Below, piece after piece: positions 1-13,000 of a stretch of 64,000 nucleotides of DNA; position 1 is the stretch's first letter, and each line of letters begins with the position of its first letter. A program made the position numbers and the translations under genes. The notes beneath the pieces were generated by a model. It was not told the origin of the DNA. It saw only the letters and a list, made by a program, of their open reading frames with translations, and did not search any database. Origin of the DNA: Lycium barbarum (lineage: Eukaryota; Streptophyta; Magnoliopsida; Solanales; Solanaceae); contig NC_083348.1 of NCBI RefSeq assembly GCF_019175385.1, positions 2,557,001 through 2,621,000 of the forward strand, read 5' to 3'.

Positions 1-240
1 AGGAATGCCTCTACAAGTTTGACCCATGTAGTGATGGATTCGGCTAGTAGATCATCCAACCTTGTTGTGGCTTTCCCCGTGAGATAGAAGGGGAAAAGCC
101 TCAAACCTAACCTCTTCTTTCAATACACTAGGTTGGTGATAGTCGTAGCAAACCTCAATGAAACTCCTTAGATGCCTATCCGGATCGTTTGCACCCGTTC
201 CCCCGAAAAAGCATTTGTTGATCAACATGTGAAGCATAGT
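1..240 (-). pseudogene. Ty3/gypsy gag fragment, truncated by window edge
   Basis: On the minus strand an open stretch (237 down to 52) reads like the start of a gypsy-type gag core, including FFGGTGANDPDRHLRSF. It then shifts frame and continues to position 1 with residues like a capsid segment (TWVKLVEAF). The rest lies left of the window. Capsid protein of an LTR retrotransposon, probably Athila-like; clade is inferred from wording only. A frameshift near 90-100 shows it is dead. Confidence 0.55.
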
Positions 241-1084
241 GTCCGTGACATGAAAACTTGCATTTTCTAGAATTTGAGGTGGACAGATAGGTGCACATTA
301 CCCCGGCACGGATATACAAGTAAACTCCAAAACAAATATTTGACCAAACATTTTATCAAGAATAATAAGGCAAGCAAGAGAACCATGCAATTTCTCCTTA
401 GAACATTGAAGGCACATCAAAATTTTGTAAGAGAAATCCAACTTCCAAGTGATGGAACATCAAGAAATGATTTGCAATTTCCTGTCAATACTAGTTGGTT
501 AAATTTTGTTTTTCAATTGATTCACATGAATGTTTGGGGCCCTTATAATAAAACTGAAACACATGCATGATGGCCTGAGATTTGTTTCTTACTTTAATTT
601 ATGATTATACAAGGTGGACTTGCATCTTTCTAATGAGATTGAAATCTGATGTGCTCTCATTTGCTTAAAGATTTTATTGCTATGGCATAATTAGTTTGTT
701 AGCAAAATAAAGAGGGTAAGATCTGATAATGGATCAGAATTTGCCAATAAAACTTGCAGTAAATTGTTTAGGTCGCATGGAATTGTTCAGCAGTGCTCAT
801 GCCCCTACACGCCACAGCAAAATGGTGTTGCAGAGAGAATGGTGAAAATGTTTACTATCAGGACAGAAATAGCAATGGCTGCTGTAAAGAACTGAACAAT
901 TCAACAAATGGATGTCTACAATGTTTTTTTTTTTGCAATGAAACTTGTCTAAGGAGCTGTACATGAAAGTGCCTCAAGGTTTCTGTGATACAGGTAACAA
1001 ACAGAAAGCCTTTAAATTTCTTCAGTCTTTTATGGACTTAAGCAAGCTTCAAGACAATGGAATATAAAGCTCACCACAGCTTTA

Positions 1085-1785
1085 GTGAGACTTGGACTCA
1101 CCCAAAGCCATTATGATTACTCCTTATTCACAAAGAGGAAACATGACAAGATGGTTATTGTGCTTGTCTATGTAGATGATCTAATGATCACAAGTGATGA
1201 TATGCAGACGATCATGGAGACAATACTCATCCTGCAAACCATTTTGAAAATCAAGGATTTTGGTGATCTAAGATTTCTTCTCGGTATTGAATTTGCTAGA
1301 AGTTCAGGTGGTATTCTTATGCATCAAAGAAAGTATTTTCGGAACTCATTTCAGATCTTGTCTTATCTGGTTCCAAACCTGTAACTTCTCCTATGGAGGT
1401 GAATGTTAAATTCACCATTGTGGCATTTGATGAACAGGTTGGCAGTTCCTTAGATGTAATATTGGACGATCCTAGTAGCTGTCGAAGGCTCATAGGAAGG
1501 CTGCTTTATTTTACAGTGACCAAGTCTGATGTCTGCTTTTCACTTCAGTGCCTTAGTAAATATATGCAGTGTCCAAAATCATCTCACATGGAGGCTGCTT
1601 TGAGGATTGTCAAATACCTAAAGCATTTCCCAGGTCTTGGGATTCTTATGTGCTCTACCCTCACACAGCAGTTGGAAGTCTATTGTGATGTTGATTGGGC
1701 TGCTTGCCCTAATACCAGAAGGTCTGTGACAGGATACTTAGTCAAATTCGGGAGTTCTCTCATTTCTTGGAAGTCCAAGAAATAA
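1085..1785 (+). pseudogene. copia reverse transcriptase/RNase H remnant
   Basis: Two open stretches (1085-1384 and 1393-1785) are separated by a stop and frame change. The first holds the YVDD catalytic box of a copia reverse transcriptase, followed by DFGDLRFLLGIEF. The second holds the connection region (SCRRLIGRLLYFTVTKSDV) and the beginning of RNase H (VYCDVDWAACPNTRRS). The stop at 1783 cuts the RNase H, which continues in frame to about 1905, where a T homopolymer interrupts it. Non-functional. Confidence 0.8.
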
Positions 1786-1909
1786 GTTACTATATCCAGG
1801 AGATCTGTAGGAGCAGAGTACAAGAGTGTAGCTTCAGCAGTACCAGAAGCAGTTTGGTTGGTTGGTTTGTTTTCTGAGTTGAATTTGCCTTTGCAGTTGC
1901 CCATTTTAG

Positions 1910-1943
<34 letters not shown>

Positions 1944-2190
1944 GTGATAGCAAGTCTGTTATGCAAATTGCAGTAAATTTTGTATTCCAGCAACGTACCA
2001 AACACTTCGACATTGATTGCCATTTTATCCGGGAGAAGATTCAACATGGCTTATTGACTACTTCCTACTTGGCTTCTTCAGAACAATTGGTTGACATCTT
2101 GACCAAGGGACTCGATCGACTGTAGCAGTCTCATTTGTTGTCTAAGCTAGGCATGAAAAAACATTTTCATTGTGCCTAGCTTGAAGGGGG

Positions 2191-2460
2191 TGAAAAGGAT
2201 CAGATTGATAATTCTTTTCCTCCTTAATACACTGTTAGTTAGTTAGCTTAACAATTGGACAACTGGATTAATATGTCGGTTGGTTAGTTGCAGTTGTAGT
2301 TAGCTCAATACACTATAGCTAGTTATACTCTACTATAGTTAGCATAGATTGTTGATTGTATATAAACATATGTACAGCTGTATTTTGTAGCTAAGATCAA
2401 TATACTTCTTCCTCTTTCTCGAAAAGTAGTAAATTCTATAGACTAGATTTTCCATTGTCA
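2191..2460 (+). repeat. Probable 3' LTR of the decayed copia element
   Basis: Starts with TGA just after a purine tract at 2183-2190, contains a TATA-like stretch (TATATAAACATATG near 2358) and polyadenylation-like AT-rich sequence. The right end is not certain; a TCA at about 2460 is a candidate. No second LTR copy exists in the window to confirm the borders. Confidence 0.45.
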
Positions 2461-3087
2461 CAAGTAAAGTTTCTTACATGGAACTTATCATTTCGGAGGC
2501 GGATACACATTTAAACTTAATAGGTTCAACCTTTTAGAATTTTAGCATTAAACCTATTGTACTTTAAAAATTAAGGCTCAAATTTAATATTTGTTGAAAT
2601 TTTAGTAAGTTTTTACATATATATCTATGTTTGATGTCGAAAATCCTGGATTCAGATGAACCCATAGCCAAAATACTACATCCGCCTCTAAGGAAGTTAA
2701 TACGACTAATATGATATATCTATAGTGGAATAGATTGATTGAAGCTGATGATGAAACTTATAGTTAACCTCATATTTTCAGGTCTTAATTACTTTATTTT
2801 ATTTTGAAAGTCCTCGGTAAAAGTCTCTAAATGTAGATCTTAAGCACTGATAACAGGATATCTTCAATCCGAAATATATAATTACACTTACGTTAGTTGC
2901 TTAAGATATTGTGGAATGTGATTTGTTATGGATTAATTGAAGTTGATTAAGAATTTATACGAATGATCTGAAATCATATCTGTAACGGAATAAAGCGATT
3001 GAAATTCGAAAATGAATTACCTTCTAGTTTTATTTAGTTTATTTTATTTTGACAAATAGTCACTAATAGTTCGATGCTAATATTTAG
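2461..3087. other. AT-rich intergenic stretch, nothing recognised
   Basis: No open reading frame with family resemblance, RNA gene or clear repeat border was seen. It lies downstream of the cyclase gene. Confidence 0.5.
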
Positions 3088-3725
3088 GGCCTATTTGGAC
3101 ACGATTTGAAATCAGGTTGATTTGACATTAAAATTTTGTTTTGACATGCAATTTCTTATGTTATATTGTTCTCATAAACATGAAAAATCCACAATTTGTA
3201 AAAACTCTCAAAATTTCCCTAACTCTTCTACAATCTTACCAAATGAGCAAATCATAGTTCATAAATAGGTATTCTAATATCCTAAGGCGACACATTAATA
3301 AATCGCATATCTTCGTGTTCCTTTTATAAATACATGTTTGCAGTTACGTGCTACTAAAAACTTTCAAATACATATAATTCTACAAAGCCCCACGGGGTCC
3401 AAAAAATCAACAATAGTAGTAACTAGCTATTTTTTAAGATTATCCTTCCACATGGTGTGCTCAATTTCTTCACATCGAGTATGTTTTTTTTTTTTTAATA
3501 AACAAACTTTAAAATGATGGATCTTTTTTAATAAAATATAAATTTATGGGTCAAATTTTACATTTAAAAAAAATTAAAATCACAACTTGAAATTTAAAAT
3601 CCTACTTTTTGGAGAATTTAGAATTTGAAATTGAAGTTGAAGTTTTGTGCAGATTTCATAAACAAATGTTGATTTCAAATCAAAACTTGAAAGTAGAATC
3701 CCAAATCCTATGGCCGAACCCCTAC
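3088..3725. mobile_element. Candidate MITE with imperfect terminal inverted repeats
   Basis: The left end (GGGCCTATTTGGACACGATT) and the reverse complement of the right end (GGGGTTCGGCCATAGGATT) are similar. The interior also folds on itself around AAATC/GATTT segments. The ends resemble short class II elements common in Solanaceae. No target duplication was confirmed. Confidence 0.35.
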
Positions 3726-3903
3726 TTAACCACATGTAATTTTGTTTGCAGTCTGGCAAAAAATGTACCTTTTGAACAAGACACTTAGATCTAGAAGAGG
3801 TGTGTTGCTGCAAAATATGCAGAGAGTTGTGAAGTTGATCATAGAAGAATGTGAATGCAATTCAATTGTTAAACATTTTGTGAATAACTTTTTCATGATT
3901 TAA

Positions 3904-4236
3904 GTGATCGTTTGGTAGCTGGTTAGGGTTATGCAGGTATTAGTAATACAAAGATTAGTAACAAAGGAATCAATGTATTATTTTATGCATTATGCAGGGA
4001 TTAGATATAAAGGGTTTAGTTATTCATGTACTAATTATTCCATCTTCTATCCTGCATAAAATAATGTATAGATTTACTCAGAATTTATACATTTATTAGT
4101 TATGCGGTTTTTAAATTGCAAACCCAACACTGTATTAGGTGCGTTGAATTTTATACATAGCAAAAGAATACTGAATACTTATGCAAGATTTAATACATGA
4201 GTAACTTAACTCATCACCAGGTACCAAACGATCCCC
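3904..4236. mobile_element. Candidate MITE, TIR GATCGTTTGGTA
   Basis: The left end reads GTGATCGTTTGGTA and the right end TACCAAACGATCCC, a near-perfect inverted pair. The interior also folds: TGCATAAAATAATGTA near 4060 mirrors TACATTATTTTATGCA near 3975. The outer bases resemble the Tourist-like elements at 46937-47392. TSD would be TAA/CAA, which is not convincing. It sits just 3' of the cyclase gene and could reach into its 3' UTR. Confidence 0.5.
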
Positions 4237-4485
4237 AAGTGCCTAAATCAGGCTATGTATGTCTTAGATGCACTTAGTGGGAGGAAAGTCCGTCTGGAAG
4301 GTATGGGATTCAATTCCGCTGTGAACGGTTGCATGAAAGAAAGAGGAGACTTTTCCACAAGCACGCGGATGCTCTTTATATGTTTTCAAGAGGTTGTTTA
4401 TACATGTAAAAGCTTGTATCAATAGATTGTTTTTAGCACGGAGAGGAGATTAGAAAATATGTTGAAATTATATAGTTGCGTAGTA

Positions 4486-4491
4486 TTTATT
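4486..4491 (-). promoter_or_regulatory. Candidate polyadenylation signal AATAAA of the cyclase gene
   Basis: TTTATT on the plus strand reads AATAAA on the minus strand, about 80 nt past the cyclase stop codon. Position is plausible, but such hexamers are frequent in AT-rich DNA. Confidence 0.3.
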
Positions 4492-4570
4492 ACATTTCAA
4501 CGCACACTTAACAAAGCAAGGGAAATCGTTACTTCTTGGCAGAAAAAAGTTTTGGCGGCTCTAAAATTAA

Positions 4571-4812
4571 TTAGAGGCATTGGGACTGCCAAACGCGTCG
4601 GCGATATTCTGCCAGTGCCCACAACGGGAAATAGCTCCTATACATGGCATAGTGAAGCATACAATTCTTCAAGTAGACTCCAGTAATATCCTGCAATAAT
4701 GAGGAAGTTATAATTAGAAGAAAATTAGAAAGGCTGCATTCTCTAGTATGTTATTGAATTTAGACTAATGTTTAATTTTTCTATTTATTGTTTCCTTCCT
4801 TTTCGTCTTTTT

Positions 4813-4847
<35 letters not shown>

Positions 4848-7010
4848 TGTGGAGAGAATATAGAGACCTGTTGTGGAAAATCTCCATCATCCATTTGTCC
4901 ATTAATCAATAACTTTGCTGCTCTGTGTAAAGGCGTCGAATCCCTCTCAGCCTAGCTAACGAGAGGCGGAAACAGTGTTGTTAGTTGAAGGATCTTAAAC
5001 ATAACAATTATTATATGTTAGTTCACCTCCTAAGCATGTTCCAAATGAATGAAAAAAGATCGGCATAAGACCAGCAACCCCCTTTCGGCGAAAAATTACA
5101 CAGTATATACAAGGTGAAAATTATTTTTTTATGTATATATAGTCGACATTGAACCCCCTTGACTTTTTCGTTTGTCAGCTTCTTTATATTTGAACCCCTT
5201 TATTTAAATCCTGGCTCCGCCACTGCATATGACCAGCACATCAAACTAATACTAACCTGTCCAGCATACATGAGACCAAGCATAGCCCAGGAAGTCTGTA
5301 CCAAATTTGTTCGGTTCCCTTCAAGTGGTGTGTATTTCTGTTGCAAAACATATATGTGAAAATCGAACACAAATATATGATTGTATTGTCATTTATCATG
5401 GAAAGTTGTGCTATTCATTTAGAAGTAAATTTTGTTACCATTGTAGGGCAAGATTTTAGGCTCTCACCCCAGCCACCCTCTTCATTTTGTGTTGATAGGT
5501 AGAAGTTAACAGCTTTACGAACAGCTTCACTATTTTCATAGGTCTTCCCAGCAGCCGCTAAACCTACTAGGACACAGGATGTACCATATAGGAAGCAAAT
5601 TCCCCAGTAACCATACCATGAACCATCTGGCTTCTGCCTTTGTTCAAGAAATTTAATTGCCTTTGCCACAGACACTTCAATTTCTTCCTCTCTGTACCTT
5701 GGATACAGTCGTTTGAATGCTAAAAAAGCCCTGATTATAGCAGCAGTGTTTTCCTGATGCCTGAAGAGTTATTGTACTTTAATTCTAAAGATTGAGGATA
5801 TGATTGTTTTCTGGTTGAAATCAGAGGAATCATGCATGCTTTTACTTACTCTTGCTCAACGACAATGTCAGCAAAAAGTTCTGAAGGATTCAATACCTGG
5901 AAAAAGAAAACTGTAATGTTACATTGTTTATCTTGTTAATGTTTTTTGATTATGTGTTGAGAAATATTACTTGCAGATAGGGCTGTGGAATTGGAGGCTC
6001 CCAAATAGAAAAACCTCCACTCTCGAGACTCTGGTGGAAAGAAAAGACAAACATCAGCAACCTTAATTTTTACAAGTTCACTTTTTCAGGAAAGCTATCT
6101 CACCTGTAGATAAAGGCACACGTCAACAGCCTCATATAAACGCTGAACATCGACTTTCTCTCCAACTATTTCAGGTGGCATTTGACCAAGCAACAGCAGA
6201 CACTAAAAGAGTGAAGTTGACAAAGGTAATTCAAAACAAGTTTCCATCTTTTCCAATTTTCTGTTCAAGTATAAATAATAAATATAAGATTTGATTACCT
6301 GAAGACCTTCAGCAGTACAATCTGAGACAACCCAACCATGATCTTGGTCTGCAAAAGTCCATGATCCTTTAGTGAAATGTCTATACATGGCTTTGAAATC
6401 TCCCTTTGGATTCTCTTTCACCTGTTGAAGCAATCTGTTAAATATAAATTAACCATAGAGCTAGTATGAAAGATTTTGAGATAGTGAAGCAAGAAAGAAG
6501 GAAACAAACCTGTGATTCTTTTATAAAGAAATGCGCTTTCTTTAGACAATCCCCATATTCCTCCACCATTCCAGTTGCCATAATTGCTCGAGTGGCAAGA
6601 GAACAATCCCACAATTGACTTCCAAAGCCGTGCATCGTCATTCCATCTTCAGCAAGCCATAGATAATCGGGAACTCTAGCGAGGTGATACTTGAACTCCT
6701 CACACTTAGGATCATGAGCCCACCAACACATCATTTGCAAACTCTACAACCATTTGCCTATATTATTTATTTAGGTAGAAATATGATAATAAAACATGTT
6801 TCCTGTACCAGTACTTCTAACCTTCTCAACGCAGCCAATGGTCATATATCTGGTCTCTTCTGCGCCATAGCGCATGTATTTGATTGCTTTTCTCAAAGCT
6901 TTTTCCCTTATTTTCGTGAAAGGCCAGCATCTCATAATTGGCTCGCTGCAATATTCCAAAGTATTCCAAAGGAGATCTTGGATGAAGGTGTGAGGGTAGT
7001 AAATATCCTC
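4571..7010 (-). CDS. Cyclase exons 7 to 16 (compact 3' half)
   Basis: Ten exons with introns of 73 to 305 bp. Exon 7 (7010-6822) starts [11 protein letters not shown]; exon 8 (6743-6510) has [10 protein letters not shown] and SQLWD; exon 9 (6421-6299) has [15 protein letters not shown] with the catalytic Asp486; exons 10-12 run to LFADIVVEQ; exon 13 (5760-5439) begins by completing Glu562 and reads [12 protein letters not shown]; exon 14 has [17 protein letters not shown]; exon 15 has [20 protein letters not shown]; exon 16 ends [12 protein letters not shown] then TAA. The correct acceptor for exon 13 is the AG at 5762-5761; the nearer downstream AG would shift the frame. Confidence 0.93.
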
Positions 7011-10000
7011 CTACATTAGTGTTTATATGGAGCTTATTAGTCTAATCTAATGAGACAGTGAAGGAGAGTTCCCTCCCGGATCAGAAGTTTTGACAACTTA
7101 GTTCAATATGGGTGCTTTTTATGTTTGAATATTTCACCATCATTCTAATTAATCTTATTTTACACCGCTTTGTGGCACTCGAGTTTACTTTTTGCAATTA
7201 GCCTGCAACTATTATTGTCACACATTGCTATTCATGACTATTACCAAACATCACGTGCACCTTCCTACTATCAAAGGTTTCTAACCTTTTGCCCCATTAC
7301 ATTGAAAACATGTTATGTCACACCAACGTAGCATTTATATCAGAAAAGGATAACATTGAGAGGTTTAGATTTGCATTTTTCCTTTTTAATCTTGACACCT
7401 TTAAGTACATTCATATAGCAGGGCGTAGGTAATTATTCCAACCAGAAGTGTTTTACATGGGGCCATATAATCAGAGGTGGATCTAGAATTTAAAGGTGCC
7501 GGGTATCATAATTGTTTTCAATGTGCATCTTGTTAGGAACGTGTTGGGTCGGGTCCGTCTCTTTTTAATTTATTCGGGTCAACTTAATAGGCCTTTTTTT
7601 ATTTGCAAATATGAAAATTACATCTCAAAAATCAAGAAACGAACATAATTAGCATCTTAAACAAGGGATCACACCCATTAAAAATAAGGTAAAATCAACA
7701 TTTTCACTAAGGGACTTGCATCTTTTATGAATATTAAAAAATGAACTTGCACAAGTAAAATAACATCTTCAATAAGGGAAATTACTCCAATCAAAAAAAG
7801 GAAAATAATAGAAAAACTCTTCAATAAGTAATTACACCCTATAAGTAAATATAGAATTAGATAAACTACAAGTTCTCAAAAATAAATCTTAAGTTTGATA
7901 TTTTTTCTAAGCAATGCTTGTGAAATTTCCATCACAATTTAAGTATAAAGTGATTTAAATTGAATTTAACAATGATAGAATAGCACAATTTGTATAATAC
8001 ACTCTCTCCGACCATTTTTATTGTCCACTATACTAAAAATATATGTCCACTTTTACTTGTAAGTTACATAATTTGAAAAACCAAGACATAATTTACCATT
8101 CTATACCTATTTTACCCTTATTATTAAGTACTCCAATTCATTTCTCATTTTATTTATTGCTTATCAAGAGTATCCCAAGTTAAATATGGACAAGTAAACG
8201 GACGGAGGGAGTAATAAACAAAAGAAATTATAAAAAAATAAAAATAAATTGAATTTTGATCTCAATCCAAAATTCCCATTGAAATCCAAGTTTTTCGATT
8301 TAAATACTCACATATTTGACATTAAGAAAAATGCTTAATTTAAGAAATTTTGAAGTTTCTATTTGTGTATTCTCACTAGAGATCACAGATAAAATAATAG
8401 AATAGAGGAAAGACAATATAAATAATAAAAAGATAAATAAAAAAAATTGGGAGAGCCGAAAAGGGAATTATTGGTACAAAGAAACTAAAAAAGCACAAGA
8501 AAAATGAGAGTCGGAAATGTTCTGGATAGAATCAAACTTGTGTCTACCAGCCATGTCACCTTTGTCTAATTTGCGACGGGGGTGACAGGATTAAATATTT
8601 AACCTAGTTTAAGCAAATTGCAACATAGGTATATAAAAATTTATCAATCTAGGGGGCGTCTTGCCACCCCCACCCTAAGGGGTGGATCCTCCCCTGCATA
8701 TAATCATTCAGAAGCTTCATATGAAAATTAAAGATATGTCATCATGTGATGCCAGGACAGGGTGGACTGATGTGTTGGGCTAAAACGGCTTAAAGATACT
8801 CTTAACATGTCATATTGTCCACTTTGAACCAAGCCCACACGGTTTTCTCCAAAAGGCCTCACATTATTAAGAGTACTCAACACCTTATAAGTAACTCCTT
8901 TTTTTCAGCTACCAATGTGGTACTTTGTTTGCACACCCAACAACCTCCCCCCTCGAACTAAGTTCCATATAACTCATCACGGGTTAGAGATTTAACGTGT
9001 CTTTGTGCCACCCATATCGTCAAAGTATTTATGGTAACCAAAGCCCAAGGTTGTGTATGCATCTTCAAAGCTATGGGTAAATATCGTAAACCAGCCCATA
9101 GACTGGCAAAGGCACTAAGCCGAGCCCACGCCACACTCCGCCATCGCCATACTCATCCCGCCAAACCATTGGCTCTGATACCAATTGCTAGGCTAAAACG
9201 GCCCAAAGATACTCTTAGCATAATGTGATATTGTCCGCTTTGTGCCAAGCCGCACAGTTTTCTCCAAAAGGTCTCACATCATTAAGAGCATCCAACACCT
9301 TATAAGTAGCTCCTTTTTGTTTTCAGCTACCAATATGGTAACATAATGAGGGCACACAAGTCAATGAGAATGATTGGTTGGTTTTGGGCGCCAAGTTTCT
9401 AAATAATGAGTGCATATGACACCTTAGGCAAATCGAACGTCAAAAAGAGAAGAAATTTAACTGTCATAAGAGCAAGTACAACTTCACATGATACGTGATC
9501 TTTCGAGCTTAATGTGGATAAGTCTGTGAGTTCTATTGGGTTAAAGCAGAGAAAGTGTGGCATGGATTTTAGTTGTTACAAATATGGTATTAAATCCGGA
9601 CTCCCACAGTTTGATGATGAGACAAACCTTATCAAGGACGATGAGTCTTTAAGGGATGGTGTATATGGCTCCCATAACAAAAGGGGGTTGACGAGCTAGG
9701 GCGAGTCAACGAGGATGATGAGACAAACCTCTCAGGACGTTGATTCCTAAAGGATGGGGGTGTATGTGACCCTCATAGTGGAGGGTGGCCGATGAGGGTG
9801 AGTTAAGGTGTGAAAGATTGACAAATTTCTAAGCTAAACCTTCCAAAGAATACATGACATCTTAGGCAAATTTCACATAAGAAAAGGAGATAAAAGTGAA
9901 GTGCTATATAAGACAACACAAGTTCACATACTAGTGCTTTTTGGGCTCGATGTCCGTAGCCTAAATGACAAATCCGTAAATTTTGTGGGGAAAGTACGAA

Positions 10001-13000
10001 AATAACCAATTTTGATAACACTATTAAAGTTATGCCATAAGTTTACAGGTTTTTGCATGTCTACCCACTCTCATGTCTGAAGTTAATCAAAGCCTATAAA
10101 TGCAACTTTAGGCACATGAAAATTAAATAGTTTTATCTGAGCCTAATTTCAAAACCGCATGTCTGAAGTTATTCCGAAATGGATAAACATGCAAATTTTT
10201 ATAAAGACTGGGTACATGTTAAATAGTTGTGTCTCAAATAATATTCCTGATTTTAAAATTTACTTTTTGCCAATTAGTGGAATCCATCCCAATCTATTAT
10301 ACTTGATGGAATTAAATTTCTTAAAAAACTACTTACCGCACAACAGTCCATGCGAGCTTTATTCCACTCGATCTGATCATACGGTTTGACATGAATTTCG
10401 TTTCGTATGGAGAGAACAAGATCAGTGATGGGTCCATGGTATTTTCTGCCATACAAGTATGACATAGGCATGTACGTTGTCCGGCAATAACACCACATTT
10501 TTGCTGTAAATTATACGAGCTCGAATCAGTCAGCAATCCACGGCTAGGAGCCAAGGACAAAGAATAATCACATGACTAAAATTGAAAAACGAACCAACCT
10601 TATTAATTTTTAAAAAATATTTTACCATGTTTACTAGCACGTGGACGAAAAATCTTGAATTTAACAATGTCAAAGTTTGAGCAGAAAGTTACGTAACAAC
10701 ATCAACAACATACCCAGTTAAATTCCACAATGTGGGGTCTGGGGAGAGTAAAATGTACGCAGATCTTACCTCTACCTCGGAAGGTAGAGAGACTGTTTCC
10801 GAAAGACTCTCAGCTCAAGGGAAAACATGAAGAAAAAAAAAAGGTCAAATATGGACAAGCTGTTCAAAGCAATATGAAAATGAAACTAACGAAAGCAAAA
10901 AAAAAAAAAAAAAGGCCTGATAAAACAGTTTGAAAGAAAAGAGTAGTAGTTACCACAGATAAATAAGATAAAAGCCCTGATAAAGCAGTTTGAAAGAAAA
11001 GAGCAATAGCTATCACGGATAAATAAGATAATCGAAATACAAGAAACAATAGATAGTAGTAGCAGGTAGGGGTGTCAATGGTACGGTTCGGGCGGTTATT
11101 TTATAAAATTTATACTGTACCAATTTTTCGGTTATTTGATTTTGTAGAATCAAAATTAGACTTTTTGAAACCGTCCCATCATCTTCATTTCTCTTCGGTA
11201 TCGGTACGGTTCGGTTAATTTTTGGGTTTTTTAGAAAAAGCACATCATGCTATAATCACTAGTAAAAGTTAAAGATACGATATTATGCATACTTCTATAG
11301 GATTTTGGCAAAAACTCTCTAGACATTTTTAACTATTTAAAGGGTGATGAATCAAGTAAACATGAAAGATGACCACAATAAAGATTGACCCCACTATTTT
11401 ATAATATTGTATAATAATGTTAAGCAACGACAAAAAGTATAATTTAGATCGCATGAGGGGGCAAAAAACAATCAAGATGGGACTCAAGAACGGAGTCTAC
11501 TAAGATTTAGTATCCAGTAAGATAAATTTAAAATCATACGAGAAGAAATATATCTAATACTTTGTAGCTTTCTAACCAAGATCATTGGAATACTTTGTAG
11601 CTTACAAGCTAGTTACTACTCGAGATTCTAGAACTAATTTAATTTCAATAGGAGTAGTATAATATGTTTCAACATTGAAAATTTAGGTGTTAATTATATT
11701 GCTGGCGTGTAATCATTTTCATCATCCCGAACCAGAGGAAAAAAAATTAATATTTTATTATATTTAAATCTAATATATAGAATATATTTTACACATATAA
11801 CATATAAACTTATCCAGTACGGTTCAGTTATTTTTCGGTTTATTTTTATAAAATAAAAAACCAACCTAATGATTCGGTATAGTTATAAATTTATATAAAA
11901 GCCGTCGGTTTTATTTAAAAACCCTAAAAATCGATTCGGTACGGTACAGTTCGGTCGGTTAAGTCGGTTTTTTGAAAACCATTGACACCCCTAGTAGTAG
12001 GGATCAAAATACCAATAGAAAGCTAAGAATACGACATATGTGAATGCTAAAATAACAATACAAGAAAATGAGAGTTTTGGGCTAAAATTATCCCGTATCT
12101 ATGAGAGTAGGTTCATTTTGATCCCTCAAATATAACCCTGAACATATTTGATCCCTTATCTGTGGGAGTAGATTCATTTTGGTCCCTCAAATATAATGCT
12201 AAAATGGAGCACTTTTGATTTCTCTAATAGAACCCGTTTAAAAAGTAATGGTGCTAAACCCTCGTGACACTCACGTGACTCGCAAGAGGCTAAATTCATT
12301 GAACAAAATGCAAAGCAAAGCATTGGCATTTCTCTAAAAAATGCAGCTCATATAAGATATTAGCAAAGCAAATGCAACTCATATAAGATATTAGCAAAGC
12401 ATTGGCATTTCTCTAAAAAATGCAACTCATATAAGATATTAGCAAAGCATTGGCATTTCTCTAAAAAATGCAGCTCATATAAGATATTAGCAAAGCAAAG
12501 CATTGGCATTTCTCTAAAAAATGCAACTCATATAGGATATTAGCAAAGCAACTCATGATATTTGGATCATATGGTTGGTAACAAACTGTTAAACGGTAAT
12601 CTGGCAGCACACATGGAACCGTTCCACTTATTTTGGAAGCATGCGAATATAACGTTTTTTTTTTTGTTTGTTTAATATTAAAAAAAAATCAAAATTCTTT
12701 TTAACAACTGTTATAAATTAACTCAATTGGTGGAAATGCTCCAATTTTTTTTGAAAGCATGTGATGCAAATTTCAATATATTAGATAAGTTTCTCCCTGT
12801 TTTAAAAAATCAACTTCTTTTTCCAGCCAATTGAAGCTTTCTATAGAGAAGCTAGAGCTTTTTTCGGTGAAGTGTTTCTGTCATATGAAGTTTGGGAAAG
12901 GCGCATGAGGTTAGTATTTTTGTTCGATGGATTTACCCTCTTACAAGTCACGTGAGTGTCACATGGATTTAGCACTGTTACCTTTCAAACGGGTTCTATT

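Larger units (their letters stand above)
274..2460 (+). mobile_element. Decayed Ty1/copia retrotransposon, 3' part
   Basis: Pieces of one copia polyprotein appear in order on the plus strand. They are the integrase start near 500-570, the integrase core at 715-900 (SDNGSEF then a PQQNGVAER run), a reverse transcriptase with YVDD at about 1169-1180, and an RNase H segment at about 1660-2130. Several stops, frameshifts and a poly-T insertion at about 1915-1943 break it. A purine tract (GAAGGGGG) ends at 2190 and is followed by TGAAAAGG, the probable start of the 3' LTR. No 5' LTR is visible, so the element is truncated or was rearranged next to the gypsy fragment. Confidence 0.8.

Noticed and set aside
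4240..4440. Possible SINE because of GGGATTCAATTCC
   Set aside because: The B-box-like word stands alone; no A-box at the right distance, tail or target duplication was found.
5439..5760. A frameshift between cyclase exons 12 and 13
   Set aside because: Using the AG nearest the open frame shifts the phase, but the AG at 5762-5761 restores it (GA plus G, then CAT CAG GAA) and aligns with the family. No frameshift is needed.
10337..10503. Cycloartenol or lupeol synthase identity
   Set aside because: The motif is MWCYCR, not MWCHCR (cycloartenol) or a Leu-containing form (lupeol). A different triterpene product is still possible.
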